Source of the DNA: Actinomycetota bacterium
GTDB lineage: Bacteria; Actinomycetota; Thermoleophilia; Solirubrobacterales; 70-9
Assembly: GCA_018268675.1 (NCBI GenBank)
Contig: JAFDWB010000005.1
Coordinates: 89,390-153,389, forward strand
Direction of reading: 5' to 3'
DNA length: 64,000 nucleotides
Made by a program: the position numbers and the translations under genes. The notes under the pieces were generated by a model. It searched no databases. It had not been told where the DNA came from and was given only the letters and a program-made list of their open reading frames with translations. Positions 7,524 through 16,400 of the stretch are shown in pieces. Each line of letters starts with the position of its first letter. Position 1 is the stretch's first letter.

Positions 7524-8590
7524 GCGGCCTCGGCTGCCGTGGGCTGGTCGCCGCCCCCGGCGGGTCGCCGGTGCTGCGGGGCGTCGACCTGGACGTCCCG
7601 GCCGGGACGCGGACCGTGCTCGTCGGGCCCTCCGGCGCCGGGAAGACGACGCTGCTGCGGGCGATCTGCGGCCTGCAGGCGATCGAGGCGGGCTCGATCG
7701 AGCTGGGCGGGCGCCGCATCGACCGGCTGCCCGCGTATCGCCGTCGCTGCGCCGTCGTCTTCCAGGAGCCGCGGCTCCTGCCGCACCTCGACGTCGGCGA
7801 GAACGTGGCGTTCGCGCTGCGCGCGGCGGGCGCCCGCCGCGCGGAGCGCCGCGCCCGCGCCCGCGCCCTGCTCACCGAGGTCGGCCTGGACGGCTTCGAG
7901 CGGCGGGCGGCCGACCGGCTCTCCGGCGGCGAGCAGCAGCGAGTCTCTCTCGCCCGCGCCCTCTGCGCGGAACCCGACATCCTCTTGCTGGACGAGCCGA
8001 TCTCGGCCGTCGACGCCAACCGCCGTGAGGAGCTGCGCGAGCTGATCGCGAGGCTGCAGGGAGAGCGGGGGCTGACCACCCTCTTCGTCACCCACGACCG
8101 CGCCGAGGCGGCCCAGATGGGCGAGCGCGTCGCGCTCATGCTCGAGGGGCGGATCGTGCAGGAGGACGAGCCGGCGGCGCTCTTCCAGCGCCCCGCCTCG
8201 CCGGTGGTCGCCCGCTTCTTCGGCTCGGCCAACGTCCTCCGCGGCCAGGTGCGCGACGGGCGGATGTCGCTCGGGGGTGTCGAGGTGCCGGTCCCCGGGC
8301 CCGACGGCGAGGCCTGCGTGACGATCAGGCCCGAGCGGGTCCGCCTCGACCCCGCGGGACCGCTCGAGCTCCGGGTGGGCGAGGCGGCCTACACCGGCAC
8401 CTGGGTGAGGCTCCGCCTGCGCGGCGAGGGCCTCGGCCTCGAGGCGATGGTCCCCCCGTCGCAGGCCCCGGCGGCGGGCGAGCTGGTGGGGGTCGCCCTG
8501 CCGCTGGAGGAGATCTGGCGGATACCGGACTTCGAGGCCGTGCCGGAGGAAGGCCGCCGCGCGGGCGTCCGGCCGCGGGGCGGGTCATGA
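7499..8590 (+). CDS. ABC transporter ATP-binding protein (YnjD-like)
   Basis: 363 residues. Walker A GPSGAGKTTLLRAI, Q-loop VVFQEPRLLPHL, signature LSGGEQQRVSLARAL and Walker B ILLLDEPISAVD are all intact, with the H-loop in FVTHDRAEAAQMG. A C-terminal TOBE-like region (after about residue 240) marks it as an importer ATPase of the spermidine/sulfate/iron class. Its ATG lies inside the end of the substrate-binding gene (25-base overlap), and its TGA overlaps the permease start by four bases, so the operon is translationally coupled. Confidence 0.9.
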   Translation: MEARSAPLGGLGCRGLVAAPGGSPVLRGVDLDVPAGTRTVLVGPSGAGKTTLLRAICGLQAIEAGSIELGGRRIDRLPAYRRRCAVVFQEPRLLPHLDVGENVAFALRAAGARRAERRARARALLTEVGLDGFERRAADRLSGGEQQRVSLARALCAEPDILLLDEPISAVDANRREELRELIARLQGERGLTTLFVTHDRAEAAQMGERVALMLEGRIVQEDEPAALFQRPASPVVARFFGSANVLRGQVRDGRMSLGGVEVPVPGPDGEACVTIRPERVRLDPAGPLELRVGEAAYTGTWVRLRLRGEGLGLEAMVPPSQAPAAGELVGVALPLEEIWRIPDFEAVPEEGRRAGVRPRGGS

Positions 8591-9441
8591 GGTCGGCGGC
8601 CGCGACGGCGCGGGGCGCCACCCGCCGCGTCCCGCCCGACCTCCTGCGCCTGGCACCGGCTCTGCTGGTGACGACGCTCCTCTTCGGGGGAGCCCTCCTC
8701 GGCGCCCTCAAACAGAGCGTCGAGCCGCCTCTCGGCGGCGGGCCCTCGACCTGGTCGCTCGCCTCCTGGCGGGCGGTCTTCGCGGACCCGACCTTCCTCG
8801 ACGCCCTCTGGTTCTCGATCCGCCTGGCGGTGATCTCGAGCCTCGCCGCGGCGCTCATCGCCCTGGTGCTCGCCACCCTGCTGCGCTCCCGCGGCCCCGC
8901 CCTGAAGACGACCTTCTCGCTGCCCGTGACGGTCCCGCACCTGATCGTCGCGGTCCTCGCCGTCGCCTGGCTCGCCCCGGGCGGGATCGCCGAGCGGGCC
9001 CTCGGGAGCCTGCCGATCGGGGTCGTCCACGCGCAGTCGGGGCTGGGGATAGTCCTCGTCTACGTCTACAAGGAGACCCCCTTCCTCGTCCTCCTGCTGC
9101 TCTCGGTCATGGGGCGGACCCTGCGCCGGCGGGAGGAGGCGAGCGCCGTGCTCGGGGCCTCTCCTTCCCAGGTCCTCCGTTGGGTCGTCTGGCCGGCGGT
9201 CCGCCGCCCGCTCGCGGTCGGCTCGATGATCGTCGGCGCCTTCGTCCTCGGCGCCTTCGAGGTGCCGCTCGTGCTCGGGCCCAACTACCCGCCCACCCTC
9301 GCCACCTACGCTTACCAGGCGACCCAGACGAGCCCCCTCTCCGGTCAGGGGAAGGCGGCGGCGAGCCTGCTCGTCGCGGCGGCGGCGGCGATCGCCCTGG
9401 GCCTCGCCGCGCTGGCCCTGGCACGGACCGAAGATGGTTGA
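8587..9441 (+). CDS. ABC transporter permease subunit 1
   Basis: 284 residues with about six hydrophobic segments and the importer EAA loop, REEASAVLGASPSQVLRWVVWP (about residues 184-205), which docks on the ATPase. It is the binding-protein-dependent transport inner-membrane family and pairs with the next gene. It overlaps the ATPase by four bases and the second permease by eight. Confidence 0.88.
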   Translation: MRSAAATARGATRRVPPDLLRLAPALLVTTLLFGGALLGALKQSVEPPLGGGPSTWSLASWRAVFADPTFLDALWFSIRLAVISSLAAALIALVLATLLRSRGPALKTTFSLPVTVPHLIVAVLAVAWLAPGGIAERALGSLPIGVVHAQSGLGIVLVYVYKETPFLVLLLLSVMGRTLRRREEASAVLGASPSQVLRWVVWPAVRRPLAVGSMIVGAFVLGAFEVPLVLGPNYPPTLATYAYQATQTSPLSGQGKAAASLLVAAAAAIALGLAALALARTEDG

Positions 9442-10204
9442 GCGGCGCCTGCCGAGGACCGTCGGGACCGTCGCGGTCCTCCTCTTCGCGGCGCCGCTGG
9501 CGGTGCTGGTGGTGCAGGCCTTCGCCGAGGTCTGGCGCTACCCGGCGCTGCTGCCCCAGCGCTGGGGCCTGCGCGGCTTCGAGGTCGCCTTCGAAGGCGA
9601 CCAGGCCCTGCAGGCGACGCTCGACTCGTTCGAGGTCGCCCTGATCAGCACCGCCGCCGCGATCCTCCTCGCCTGGCCGGCGGCCCGGGCCCTCGCGCGG
9701 GGCCCGGCGCGCCTGCGCACGGCGGCGATCGTCTTCCTCGCGCTGCCATTGCTGGTACCGCCGCTCGCCACCGGCACCGGCCTGGCCGAGTGGTTCATCC
9801 GCCTCGGTCTGGCCGACACCCGGGTCGGGGTCGCCCTCGCCCACCTCACCGTCGTCCTCCCCTACGTCCTGCTGGTCCTGATCCCGGGCTTCAATCCGCG
9901 CCTCCGCGAGCTGGAGGAGATGGCCGCCAGCCTCGGGATGGGCCCGGTCCGGCGCCTCGTCTCGGTGACCCTGCCGGGGATCCGCGCCGTGCTCGCTGCC
10001 GCGGCGCTGCTCGGCTTCCTCGTCTCCTGGAGCCAGTATGGCAGCTCGCTGGCGGTCGGCGGCGGGCTGCCGATGCTGCCGCTCACCCTGCTCCCCTTCG
10101 TCGGCTCGGACCCCAACGTCGCCGCCGCCCTCTCGCTGCTCTTCCTGGCGCCCGCCGTCCTCGCCCTGCTGCTCGCCTCGCGTGCGGCCCGGGAGGCCCT
10201 GTGA
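9434..10204 (+). CDS. ABC transporter permease subunit 2
   Basis: 256 residues with six predicted helices and a clear EAA-type loop, EMAASLGMGPVRRLVSVTLP, near residues 160-180. It forms the heterodimeric channel with the preceding permease. The stop TGA overlaps the GTG start of the downstream FAD oxidoreductase, tying that enzyme into the transporter operon. Confidence 0.88.
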   Translation: MVERRLPRTVGTVAVLLFAAPLAVLVVQAFAEVWRYPALLPQRWGLRGFEVAFEGDQALQATLDSFEVALISTAAAILLAWPAARALARGPARLRTAAIVFLALPLLVPPLATGTGLAEWFIRLGLADTRVGVALAHLTVVLPYVLLVLIPGFNPRLRELEEMAASLGMGPVRRLVSVTLPGIRAVLAAAALLGFLVSWSQYGSSLAVGGGLPMLPLTLLPFVGSDPNVAAALSLLFLAPAVLALLLASRAAREAL

Positions 10205-11655
10205 GGCGGCGGATCGACGGCTACGACCTCGTCGTCCTCGGCGGCGGCACCGGCGGGCTGGTCTCCGCGCTGATCGCCGCCGGGGTCGGGGCCCGCGTCG
10301 CCCTGGTCGAGCGCGACCGCACCGGAGGCGACTGCCTCTGGACCGGCTGCGTGCCCAGCAAGAGCCTCCTCGCCGCCGCCGGCCTCGCCCACCGCATGCG
10401 CCACGCCGACGCCGTCGGCCTCGCGCCGGTCGAGCCCGCGATCGACTTCTCTCGCGTCATGGGGCACGTCAGGAGTGCGATCGGCGCGATCGAGCAGCAG
10501 GACTCGCCGGGGCGACTGCGCGCCGCCGGGGTCGAGGTGATCGCCGGGGAGGGTCGCTTCTCCGGCCCCGGCCAGCTCGAGGTCGGGGGTCGCCTGCTGC
10601 GCTTCCGCGCCGCGATAATCGCCACCGGCTCGGAGCCGCGACTGCCCACGCTCGAGGGACTGGCGGCGGCGGGCCCGCTCACCAGCGACACGATCTGGGA
10701 TCTGGACGGGCTCCCCGCCCGGCTCGTCGTCCTCGGCGGCGGGCCGGTCGCATGCGAGCTCGGGCAGGCGTTCGGACGGCTCGGCTCGCGGGTGACGATC
10801 GTCGAGCAGGCCGCGCGGCTCCTGACCAGGGAGGAGCCACGGGCGGGCGACCTGGTCGCGACGAGACTCGCCGCGGAGGGTGCCGACGTCCGGCTCGGCG
10901 CCCACGCGGTCGCGGTCGAGGACGGCGCGCTCGTCCTCGCCGACGGACACCGGATCCCCTTCGACCGCCTGCTCGTCGCGGTCGGGCGCTCGCCGCGGAG
11001 CGTGGGCCTCGGGCTCGAGACCGTGGGCGTCGCGCTCGACGGCGAGGGCGCGGTCGAGGTCGACCGGAGGCTGCGGACCAGCGCCCGAGGCATCTACGCG
11101 GTCGGCGACGTCACCGGTCTCCTGCCGTTCACCCACGTGGCCGCCCACCACGCGCGGGTGGCCACGCCCAACGCCCTCTTCCACGCCCGCACCCGCGTCG
11201 GCGAGGCGCTGCCGTGGGCCACCTTCACCGACCCCGAGGTCGGCCGTGTCGGGCTGACCGAGGAGCAGGCGCGGCACCGCTGGGGCGCCAAGGCGGTGGT
11301 CGTCGAATCCGACCACGGGCCCGACCGGGCGATCACCGCCGGCGAGCCGGGTGGCTTCGTGAAGCTCGTCGGCGATCCTCGGGGCACCCTCGTGGGAGCG
11401 ACGGTGGTGGGACCCGCCGCCGGCGAGACCGTGGCCGGGCTAGCCGTCCTGCTGGCGCGGCGGGCGAGGATCGAGGATGTCTCCCGCACGGTGCAGCCCT
11501 ACCCGACCTTCTCCGAAGCGCCGGCCCGGGCGGCCGACGCCCACCTCGCCTCGCGTTACTCCAGGCGTCCGATCAGGGCGCTCTCGCGGGCCGCGCTCGC
11601 TCTGCTCCGCCGGGTCGATCGGCCGCGATCGGAGAATCCGCCGGAGGGCCGGTAG
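10201..11655 (+). CDS. FAD-dependent disulfide oxidoreductase, mercuric-reductase/lipoamide-dehydrogenase type
   Basis: 484 residues from a GTG overlapping the permease stop. Motifs in order: LVVLGGGTGGLVSALIAA (FAD), TGGDCLWTGCVPSKSL (redox CX4C), VVLGGGPVACELGQAFGRLG (NAD(P)), IYAVGDVTGLLPFTHVA (second FAD) and a dimerisation domain with QPYPTFSEAP. The C terminus has an extra basic helix region (residues about 440-484). It is the second of three paralogous families in the window. Co-translation with an ABC importer suggests reductive processing of an imported sulfur or metal compound, which is an inference. Confidence 0.85.
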   Translation: MRRRIDGYDLVVLGGGTGGLVSALIAAGVGARVALVERDRTGGDCLWTGCVPSKSLLAAAGLAHRMRHADAVGLAPVEPAIDFSRVMGHVRSAIGAIEQQDSPGRLRAAGVEVIAGEGRFSGPGQLEVGGRLLRFRAAIIATGSEPRLPTLEGLAAAGPLTSDTIWDLDGLPARLVVLGGGPVACELGQAFGRLGSRVTIVEQAARLLTREEPRAGDLVATRLAAEGADVRLGAHAVAVEDGALVLADGHRIPFDRLLVAVGRSPRSVGLGLETVGVALDGEGAVEVDRRLRTSARGIYAVGDVTGLLPFTHVAAHHARVATPNALFHARTRVGEALPWATFTDPEVGRVGLTEEQARHRWGAKAVVVESDHGPDRAITAGEPGGFVKLVGDPRGTLVGATVVGPAAGETVAGLAVLLARRARIEDVSRTVQPYPTFSEAPARAADAHLASRYSRRPIRALSRAALALLRRVDRPRSENPPEGR

Positions 11656-11752
11656 GTCCCGCCGCCGACCATCGCCCTGAATCGGTCGACGGATCCGGGT
11701 CCAAGCTCGCCATGCGCAAGGTGGGGGCGCAGGCTCCTTCAGCGCCAGGCGT

Positions 11753-11777
11753 GAATCGAATGGCCGCCGCCACGGTC
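11753..11777 (+). promoter_or_regulatory. ECF-type promoter motif GAATCG-N14-CGGTC
   Basis: GAATCG at 11753-11758, 14-base spacer, CGGTC at 11773-11777 followed by AGA. A good ribosome binding site (GAGGAGGGA) and the membrane-protein ATG follow at 11817. A second GAATCG/GGGTC pair about 70 bases upstream has a 12-base spacer and looks like a poorer match. Confidence 0.5.
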
Positions 11778-11816
11778 AGATGACCCAATGCAGGCGACAA
11801 GAGGAGGGAAGAAAAG

Positions 11817-12662
11817 ATGACCGCAGGGGCGACTGATCCGCGCCGGGAGGCGCGTGGACCGGACATGATGGCGATGGCCGGACGTGTGGGTGTCGGGGGC
11901 GCTATCGCCGGCCTCCTCGGCGGTGCCGTGATGATCGCCCTGATGGTGGTCGTGATGGGCGCCGAAGGAAGTGGCTACGCGACCCCGTTGAATCTCGGCA
12001 TCCCCGCCTTCGCGAAGACGATCACGCCGCCGCTGAGCATGCTGCCGACGATGATGGGTGCGATGGGGATCCACCTGCCGCCGGAAACGATGGCGCAGTT
12101 GAAACCGGCGCTCGCCTCCGGCCACATTCCGCCGGCGATGATGAGCCAGATGGGCGAAATGCTGATGGGCATGCACATGTCCCCGGACAAGGTCCACCAG
12201 ATAAGCGATCTCATGGCCGGGCACGCGTCCAACAGCACGATGGCCGATCTGCTCTCCGAAATGAGCCCGGCCGGCCGCCACGAAGTGATGGACGCTATGC
12301 CGGTCACGGGGGGCAACATGCTGCTCGGGGCGATCACCCACTTCGTCCTCGCGCTCCTCCTGGGCGTCCTGTTCGCGATGATGATCATCGGGGTCGGCAT
12401 CGAGCGCCTCTCGATCGCGGCGCTCCGCACCCCCGCCGGCATCATCGCGACCAGCGTGCTCGGCGGGGCGGTGGTCTACGCGGTCAACCGGTGGATCATC
12501 CTGCCCGCGATCGACCCGATGATGCGGCTGGTGCCGGAGGGGTGGTTCTTCGTCGCCCACCTGCTCTTCGGCCTCGTGGTCGGGATCGGCATCGCGATGA
12601 TCGCCTCGCGTGAGGGGCTGCTGAAGGGCGAGGCCTCCGCCACCCAGCCCGCCGCCTCGTGA
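11817..12662 (+). CDS. Met-rich membrane protein of unknown function
   Basis: 281 residues. One helix near residues 22-42, then a long extracytoplasmic-like segment (about 50-160) unusually rich in methionine and histidine (MLPTMMGAMGIH, MMSQMGEMLMGMHMSP), then three more helices (about 165-190, 200-220, 240-262). Met-rich segments often bind copper(I) or resist oxidation, but no known copper-transport family is recognised. GAGGAGGGAAGAAAAG precedes the ATG, and an ECF-type promoter motif lies upstream, so it probably belongs to the redox regulon. Confidence 0.75.
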   Translation: MTAGATDPRREARGPDMMAMAGRVGVGGAIAGLLGGAVMIALMVVVMGAEGSGYATPLNLGIPAFAKTITPPLSMLPTMMGAMGIHLPPETMAQLKPALASGHIPPAMMSQMGEMLMGMHMSPDKVHQISDLMAGHASNSTMADLLSEMSPAGRHEVMDAMPVTGGNMLLGAITHFVLALLLGVLFAMMIIGVGIERLSIAALRTPAGIIATSVLGGAVVYAVNRWIILPAIDPMMRLVPEGWFFVAHLLFGLVVGIGIAMIASREGLLKGEASATQPAAS

Positions 12663-12800
12663 CGGAGGAGGTCGACCCCCGGTGCGCGCTCTCGCCGTGG
12701 CGCACCGGTGCCGACCTCTGCCGGGACGGGATGATCGACCGGTGTCCCGGGAGACGAGAAGCCGGCGCTGGTCCTCGATGGTCGGCACGGAGGCCTGAGC

Positions 12801-13775
12801 ATGGGGAAGATCCTCATCGCCGGCATGGCCGCGATGCTGATCTGCATCTTCCTCGGCCCCAAGTTCATCGAATACCTGCGGGTGCGCGAGTTCGGGCAGC
12901 ACATCCGCGAGGACGGGCCGCAGGGGCACCACGCCAAGGCCGGCACCCCGACGATGGGCGGGCTGATCATCTTCGCCTCGATCTGCGTCCCCTACCTGGT
13001 CCTCTCCGACCGCGACGCGCAGAGCCTGACCGTCTTCGGCGTCGCGCTCGGCTGCGCCGCGATCGGCTTCGCCGACGACTACATAAAGATCGTCAAACGG
13101 CGCTCGCTGGGGCTCTCGGCGCGCTGGAAGATCCTCTTCCAGATCCTCCTGGCGCTGGTCCTCTGGTGGGTCGCCCGCCACGAGGTCGGGCTCGAACCGA
13201 TCCTCTACTTCCGGATCGGCGGCGGGCAGATCGACCTCGGCCCGGTCCTTTACCTCGTCCTCGTCTTCGGCGTCCTCGCCGGCACCTCGAACGGGGTCAA
13301 CCTGACCGACGGCCTCGACGGCCTCGCCGCCGGCTCCTGCGCCATCGTCCTCCTCACCTACACCGCGATCTCCTTCGTCGCCAACCAGCAGCGGGACCTG
13401 GCGCTGCTCTCGGCCTGCCTGGTCGGCGCCTGCATCGGCTTCCTCTGGTTCAACTCCTTCCCGGCCTCGATCTTCATGGGGGACACCGGCTCGCTCGGTC
13501 TGGGCGGGGCGATCGGGGCGCTGGCGGTGATGACCCAGACCGAGGTGCTGCTGCTGATCATCGGCGGCATCTTCGTGATCGAGGCGCTCTCGGTCGCGGT
13601 CCAGGTCTTCTCCTTCAAAGCCTTCCGCCGCCGCGTCTTCCTGATGGCGCCGCTGCACCACCACTTCGAGATGATGGCCTGGTCGGAGACGAAGATCATG
13701 CTGCGCTTCTGGATCATCGCCGCCGTCTGCTCGGGGATCGGCTTCACGCTCTACCAGCATTCGATCGGGAGGTAG
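12801..13775 (+). CDS. mraY: phospho-N-acetylmuramoyl-pentapeptide-transferase
   Basis: 324 residues, ten-helix polyprenyl-phosphate transferase. Hallmarks are present: HHAKAGTPTMGG (substrate loop), GFADDYIKIVKRRSLGLS (catalytic DD), SNGVNLTDGLDGLAAG, FMGDTGSLGLGG and the MraY-specific APLHHHFE. It would make lipid I from UDP-MurNAc-pentapeptide at the cytoplasmic face of the membrane. It is unusual in standing alone: no murE/murF/murD/ftsW genes are beside it. A ribosome binding site GGAGG lies nine bases before the ATG. Whether a second copy exists in a dcw cluster cannot be seen here. Confidence 0.93.
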   Translation: MGKILIAGMAAMLICIFLGPKFIEYLRVREFGQHIREDGPQGHHAKAGTPTMGGLIIFASICVPYLVLSDRDAQSLTVFGVALGCAAIGFADDYIKIVKRRSLGLSARWKILFQILLALVLWWVARHEVGLEPILYFRIGGGQIDLGPVLYLVLVFGVLAGTSNGVNLTDGLDGLAAGSCAIVLLTYTAISFVANQQRDLALLSACLVGACIGFLWFNSFPASIFMGDTGSLGLGGAIGALAVMTQTEVLLLIIGGIFVIEALSVAVQVFSFKAFRRRVFLMAPLHHHFEMMAWSETKIMLRFWIIAAVCSGIGFTLYQHSIGR

Positions 13776-13800
13776 GGCCGGCGGCCGCCGGGGCCGGGTC

Positions 13801-14577
13801 TCAAGCCCCGTCCTCCACGAGCCGGTAGCTGCGGACCGCTAGCGCCAGCGCGATCCCCAGCCAGGCGAGCGAGAGCAACAGCAGCCGCGGGAAGTCTCCG
13901 CCGAGGTCGCCGGCAACCGCCTGGCGGAAGGCCTCGATCGGGGCCGCGAAAGGGACCGCATAGGGGGCGATCTCGGGCAGCGGGCCCGGCAGTCCTTGCA
14001 GCGGGTACTGGACCCCGGCGAGCAGGATGACCGGCGTGAACAGGGCGATGTTGAGCTGGTTGGCGGCCTCGGGGTTGCCGGCGACGCCCGCGATCGCGAA
14101 CCCGAATGCGGTCCCGGTCAGCACCGCGGTCGCGATGACCGGGAAGATCCAGAGGAGATCGGCGGTGTAGGTGACGCTTGCGCCGACGGCGACGGCCGCG
14201 GCGAGGAAGGCGACCGTCTGCAGCAGGGCGACCACGAGCCGGACCATCACCTGCGCGGCGATGAACGCCGACGCCGAGATCGGGGTGGCGGCGATCCGCT
14301 TCAGCACCCCCTCGGCCCGGTAGCCGGACGCCGTCCCGACGACCCCGTCCTGGTGGAAGTGTGCGCCGAGGAAGGCGGCGTACCCGAGCGCGGTGAAGGT
14401 TAGGAAGCCGACCGCCCCGGCGCCGCCGGGGAGGCCGAACCGCAGGTGCCGGACGAGGGCGAGAATCGCCAGCAGGATGAACGGGCTGGCGACCGCGAAC
14501 CAGACCGTGTCGAGCGAGCGGTAGAACATCTTCGCGCTGGCGAGGACGAGGGGACGCACCTGGGCCATCGCGCTCAC
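13801..14577 (-). CDS. ABC-2 type exporter permease B
   Basis: 258 residues with six hydrophobic segments and an ABC-2 membrane pattern, including GYRAEGVLKRIAATPISASAF, the conserved loop of drug-export permeases. It is closely similar to its upstream neighbour, which carries GYRAQGVLKRVAATPISAG, so the pair arose by duplication and probably forms a heterodimer. The start overlaps the upstream permease by four bases. Confidence 0.87.
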   Translation of the reverse strand: MSAMAQVRPLVLASAKMFYRSLDTVWFAVASPFILLAILALVRHLRFGLPGGAGAVGFLTFTALGYAAFLGAHFHQDGVVGTASGYRAEGVLKRIAATPISASAFIAAQVMVRLVVALLQTVAFLAAAVAVGASVTYTADLLWIFPVIATAVLTGTAFGFAIAGVAGNPEAANQLNIALFTPVILLAGVQYPLQGLPGPLPEIAPYAVPFAAPIEAFRQAVAGDLGGDFPRLLLLSLAWLGIALALAVRSYRLVEDGA

Positions 14578-15335
14578 TCCTCCCTCAGCCGGTAGGCGCG
14601 GGTGGCGATCAGGAACAGCGCCACCACCCAGGCCGCGGCGACGATCAGCTCGCGCCCGAAGTGCTCGATCCCCACCCCCTGGAGGGCGATCCCCCGCAGC
14701 ATGTCGAACATCGGCGCGAACGGGATCGCGTATTCGGTGATGGCCTGGACGGCGGGGGAGAAGGCGTCGCGCGGGAACAGCCCGCCGGTGAGGTAGAGCA
14801 GCGGGATCAGCGCCATGATGTCGAGGGTGTTCGCGCCGCCGGGGGTGCGCGTGATCCCGGCCCAGATGAAGCCCAGGCTGAGCGCCGCCACGACGATCAT
14901 CGTCACCGGCACCAGCTCCCAGAGGAAGCTCGCGCCGAGCTTGATGTCGGCGCCGAGCAGCCTGGCGGCGCCGAGCACGACGATCGTCTGGGCGATCGCC
15001 ACCCCCATCCGGGCGAGCAACTGGGCGCCGATGAACGTCCCGGCGGAGATAGGGGTGGCGGCGACACGCTTCAGCACCCCCTGCGCGCGGTAGCCGGCGG
15101 CGGCGCCCGTCATCCCGTGCTCGGCGGCGTAGGTCACGTACCAGAAGGCGACTCCGGTGGCGAGGTAGCTGAAGAAGTCGATCGACCGCGAGCCGGTCTC
15201 GAAGCGGAGCTGGTGGAAGAGCGCGATCAGGGCCGCGAACATCAGCGGGGTGAGGAAGGCGACGCGAAGCGAGGCGGGCGAGCGGTAGATCATCCGCGCG
15301 CTCGCGAGGGTGAGCTGAGGGAGCCCGCGCGGCAT
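14574..15335 (-). CDS. ABC-2 type exporter permease A
   Basis: 253 residues, six predicted helices, paralogous to the next gene. It starts at the last base of the ATPase gene (TGATG overlap). It contains the characteristic cytoplasmic loop GYRAQGVLKRVAATPISAG. With the ATPase it would make a DrrAB-like efflux pump for lipophilic compounds. Confidence 0.87.
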   Translation of the reverse strand: MPRGLPQLTLASARMIYRSPASLRVAFLTPLMFAALIALFHQLRFETGSRSIDFFSYLATGVAFWYVTYAAEHGMTGAAAGYRAQGVLKRVAATPISAGTFIGAQLLARMGVAIAQTIVVLGAARLLGADIKLGASFLWELVPVTMIVVAALSLGFIWAGITRTPGGANTLDIMALIPLLYLTGGLFPRDAFSPAVQAITEYAIPFAPMFDMLRGIALQGVGIEHFGRELIVAAAWVVALFLIATRAYRLREE

Positions 15336-16351
15336 CAGTCCCGCAGCTCCCTCCCGGTCAGCTCCAGGAAGACGTCCTCGAGCGTGCCGCGGAGCACCTC
15401 GAGCGAGCGCAGGCCGAGGCCGTCCCGCCAGCTGATCAGCTCGAAGAGCGCCGCGTCGGGGTCCGCCGCGCGCAGCTCGTAGCCGTAGCCGCCGCCCGCC
15501 TCCGGGGACCCGGTCTCCATCGCCCGCTCGACCCCCGGCAGCGCCTCGAGCACCGAGATGTCGATCGGCCGCTCGGCGGCGAAGCGGACGCCGCCGGCCC
15601 GGCCGTACCGGGCGATCAGCCGCGCGGGGGTGTCGAGCGCCTGGATCTGCCCCTGGTCGATGATCGCGATCCGCTCGGCGAGGAGCTCGGCCTCCTCCAT
15701 GTAGTGGGTGGTGAGGACGACGGTCTTGCCCTCCTCGCGGTTGATCTCGCCGATCAGCTCCCAGACGGTCCGGCGCGCCGCCGGGTCGAGGCCGGTGGTC
15801 GGCTCGTCGAGGAAGACCACCTCCGGGTCGTTGACCAGCGCGGCGACGACCGAGAAGCGCCGCGCCTGGCCGCCGGAGAGGTGGCGGACCTGGGCGCCGC
15901 GCTTGTCGAGCAGCCCGACCCGCGCGAGCAGCTCATGGGGCGCCCGGCGGCGGGGGTAGAAGGAGCCGAAGAGCTCGAGGATCTCCTCGAGCGTGAGGAA
16001 GTTGAAATAGGCGCCGGCCTGGAGCTGGACGCCGATCCGGCGCTTCAGCTCCTCGCGCTCGGCCACCGAGTCGAGGCCGAGGACCGAGGCATGCCCGGAG
16101 CTCGGCTCGCGGATCCCCTCGACGATCTCCAGCGTCGTCGTCTTGCCGGCGCCGTTGGGGCCGAGGAAGCCGAAGAGCTCGCCGCGGCGGACCTCGAACG
16201 AGGCGCCGTCGACGGCGTTGAAGCCGGCGCCGTCGGCGCCCCGGTAGGTCTTGACCAGCTCGCGGACCTCGACCGCGACCTGATCGGGAGCCGGCCGCCG
16301 ATCAGGTGCCGATGCCGTCTGGGTGGCGGCGGTATTTACGTTGTAAGTCAT
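15335..16351 (-). CDS. ABC exporter ATP-binding protein (DrrA/CcmA type)
   Basis: 338 residues from ATG 16351 (a GTG two codons earlier is also possible). Walker A GPNGAGKTTTLEIVEG, signature LSGGQARRFSVVAALV and Walker B VVFLDEPTTGLDP are intact, with the switch His in VLTTHYMEEAE. A C-terminal domain typical of drug exporters ends in GTLEDVFLELTGRELRD. It is the first gene of a three-gene efflux operon, divergent from a TetR gene across a 46-base gap that carries repeated TetR-like half sites. Confidence 0.9.
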   Translation of the reverse strand: MTYNVNTAATQTASAPDRRPAPDQVAVEVRELVKTYRGADGAGFNAVDGASFEVRRGELFGFLGPNGAGKTTTLEIVEGIREPSSGHASVLGLDSVAEREELKRRIGVQLQAGAYFNFLTLEEILELFGSFYPRRRAPHELLARVGLLDKRGAQVRHLSGGQARRFSVVAALVNDPEVVFLDEPTTGLDPAARRTVWELIGEINREEGKTVVLTTHYMEEAELLAERIAIIDQGQIQALDTPARLIARYGRAGGVRFAAERPIDISVLEALPGVERAMETGSPEAGGGYGYELRAADPDAALFELISWRDGLGLRSLEVLRGTLEDVFLELTGRELRD

Positions 16352-16400
16352 GCCCACGGCGAGGCTAGCAGACTGACGTTGTAAGCTGTCGCTGTAAGTG
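16338..16400. promoter_or_regulatory. divergent control region with repeated (A)CGTTGTAAG boxes
   Basis: ACGTTGTAAG occurs at 16338-16347 and again at 16376-16385, and GCTGTAAGTG at 16391-16400. The first is part of TTAC-GTT-GTAA, a perfect interrupted palindrome. These boxes overlap the start codons of both divergent genes, as expected for an operator of the adjacent TetR repressor acting on itself and on the efflux operon. Confidence 0.5.

Noticed and set aside
11684..11708. GAATCG-N12-GGGTC upstream of the Met-rich protein
   Set aside because: Spacer is 12, not 14; a better-spaced copy lies at 11753-11777.
11739..13760. 673-codon minus-strand ORF
   Set aside because: Antisense of mraY and the Met-rich protein; His/Asp/Arg-rich with no domain.
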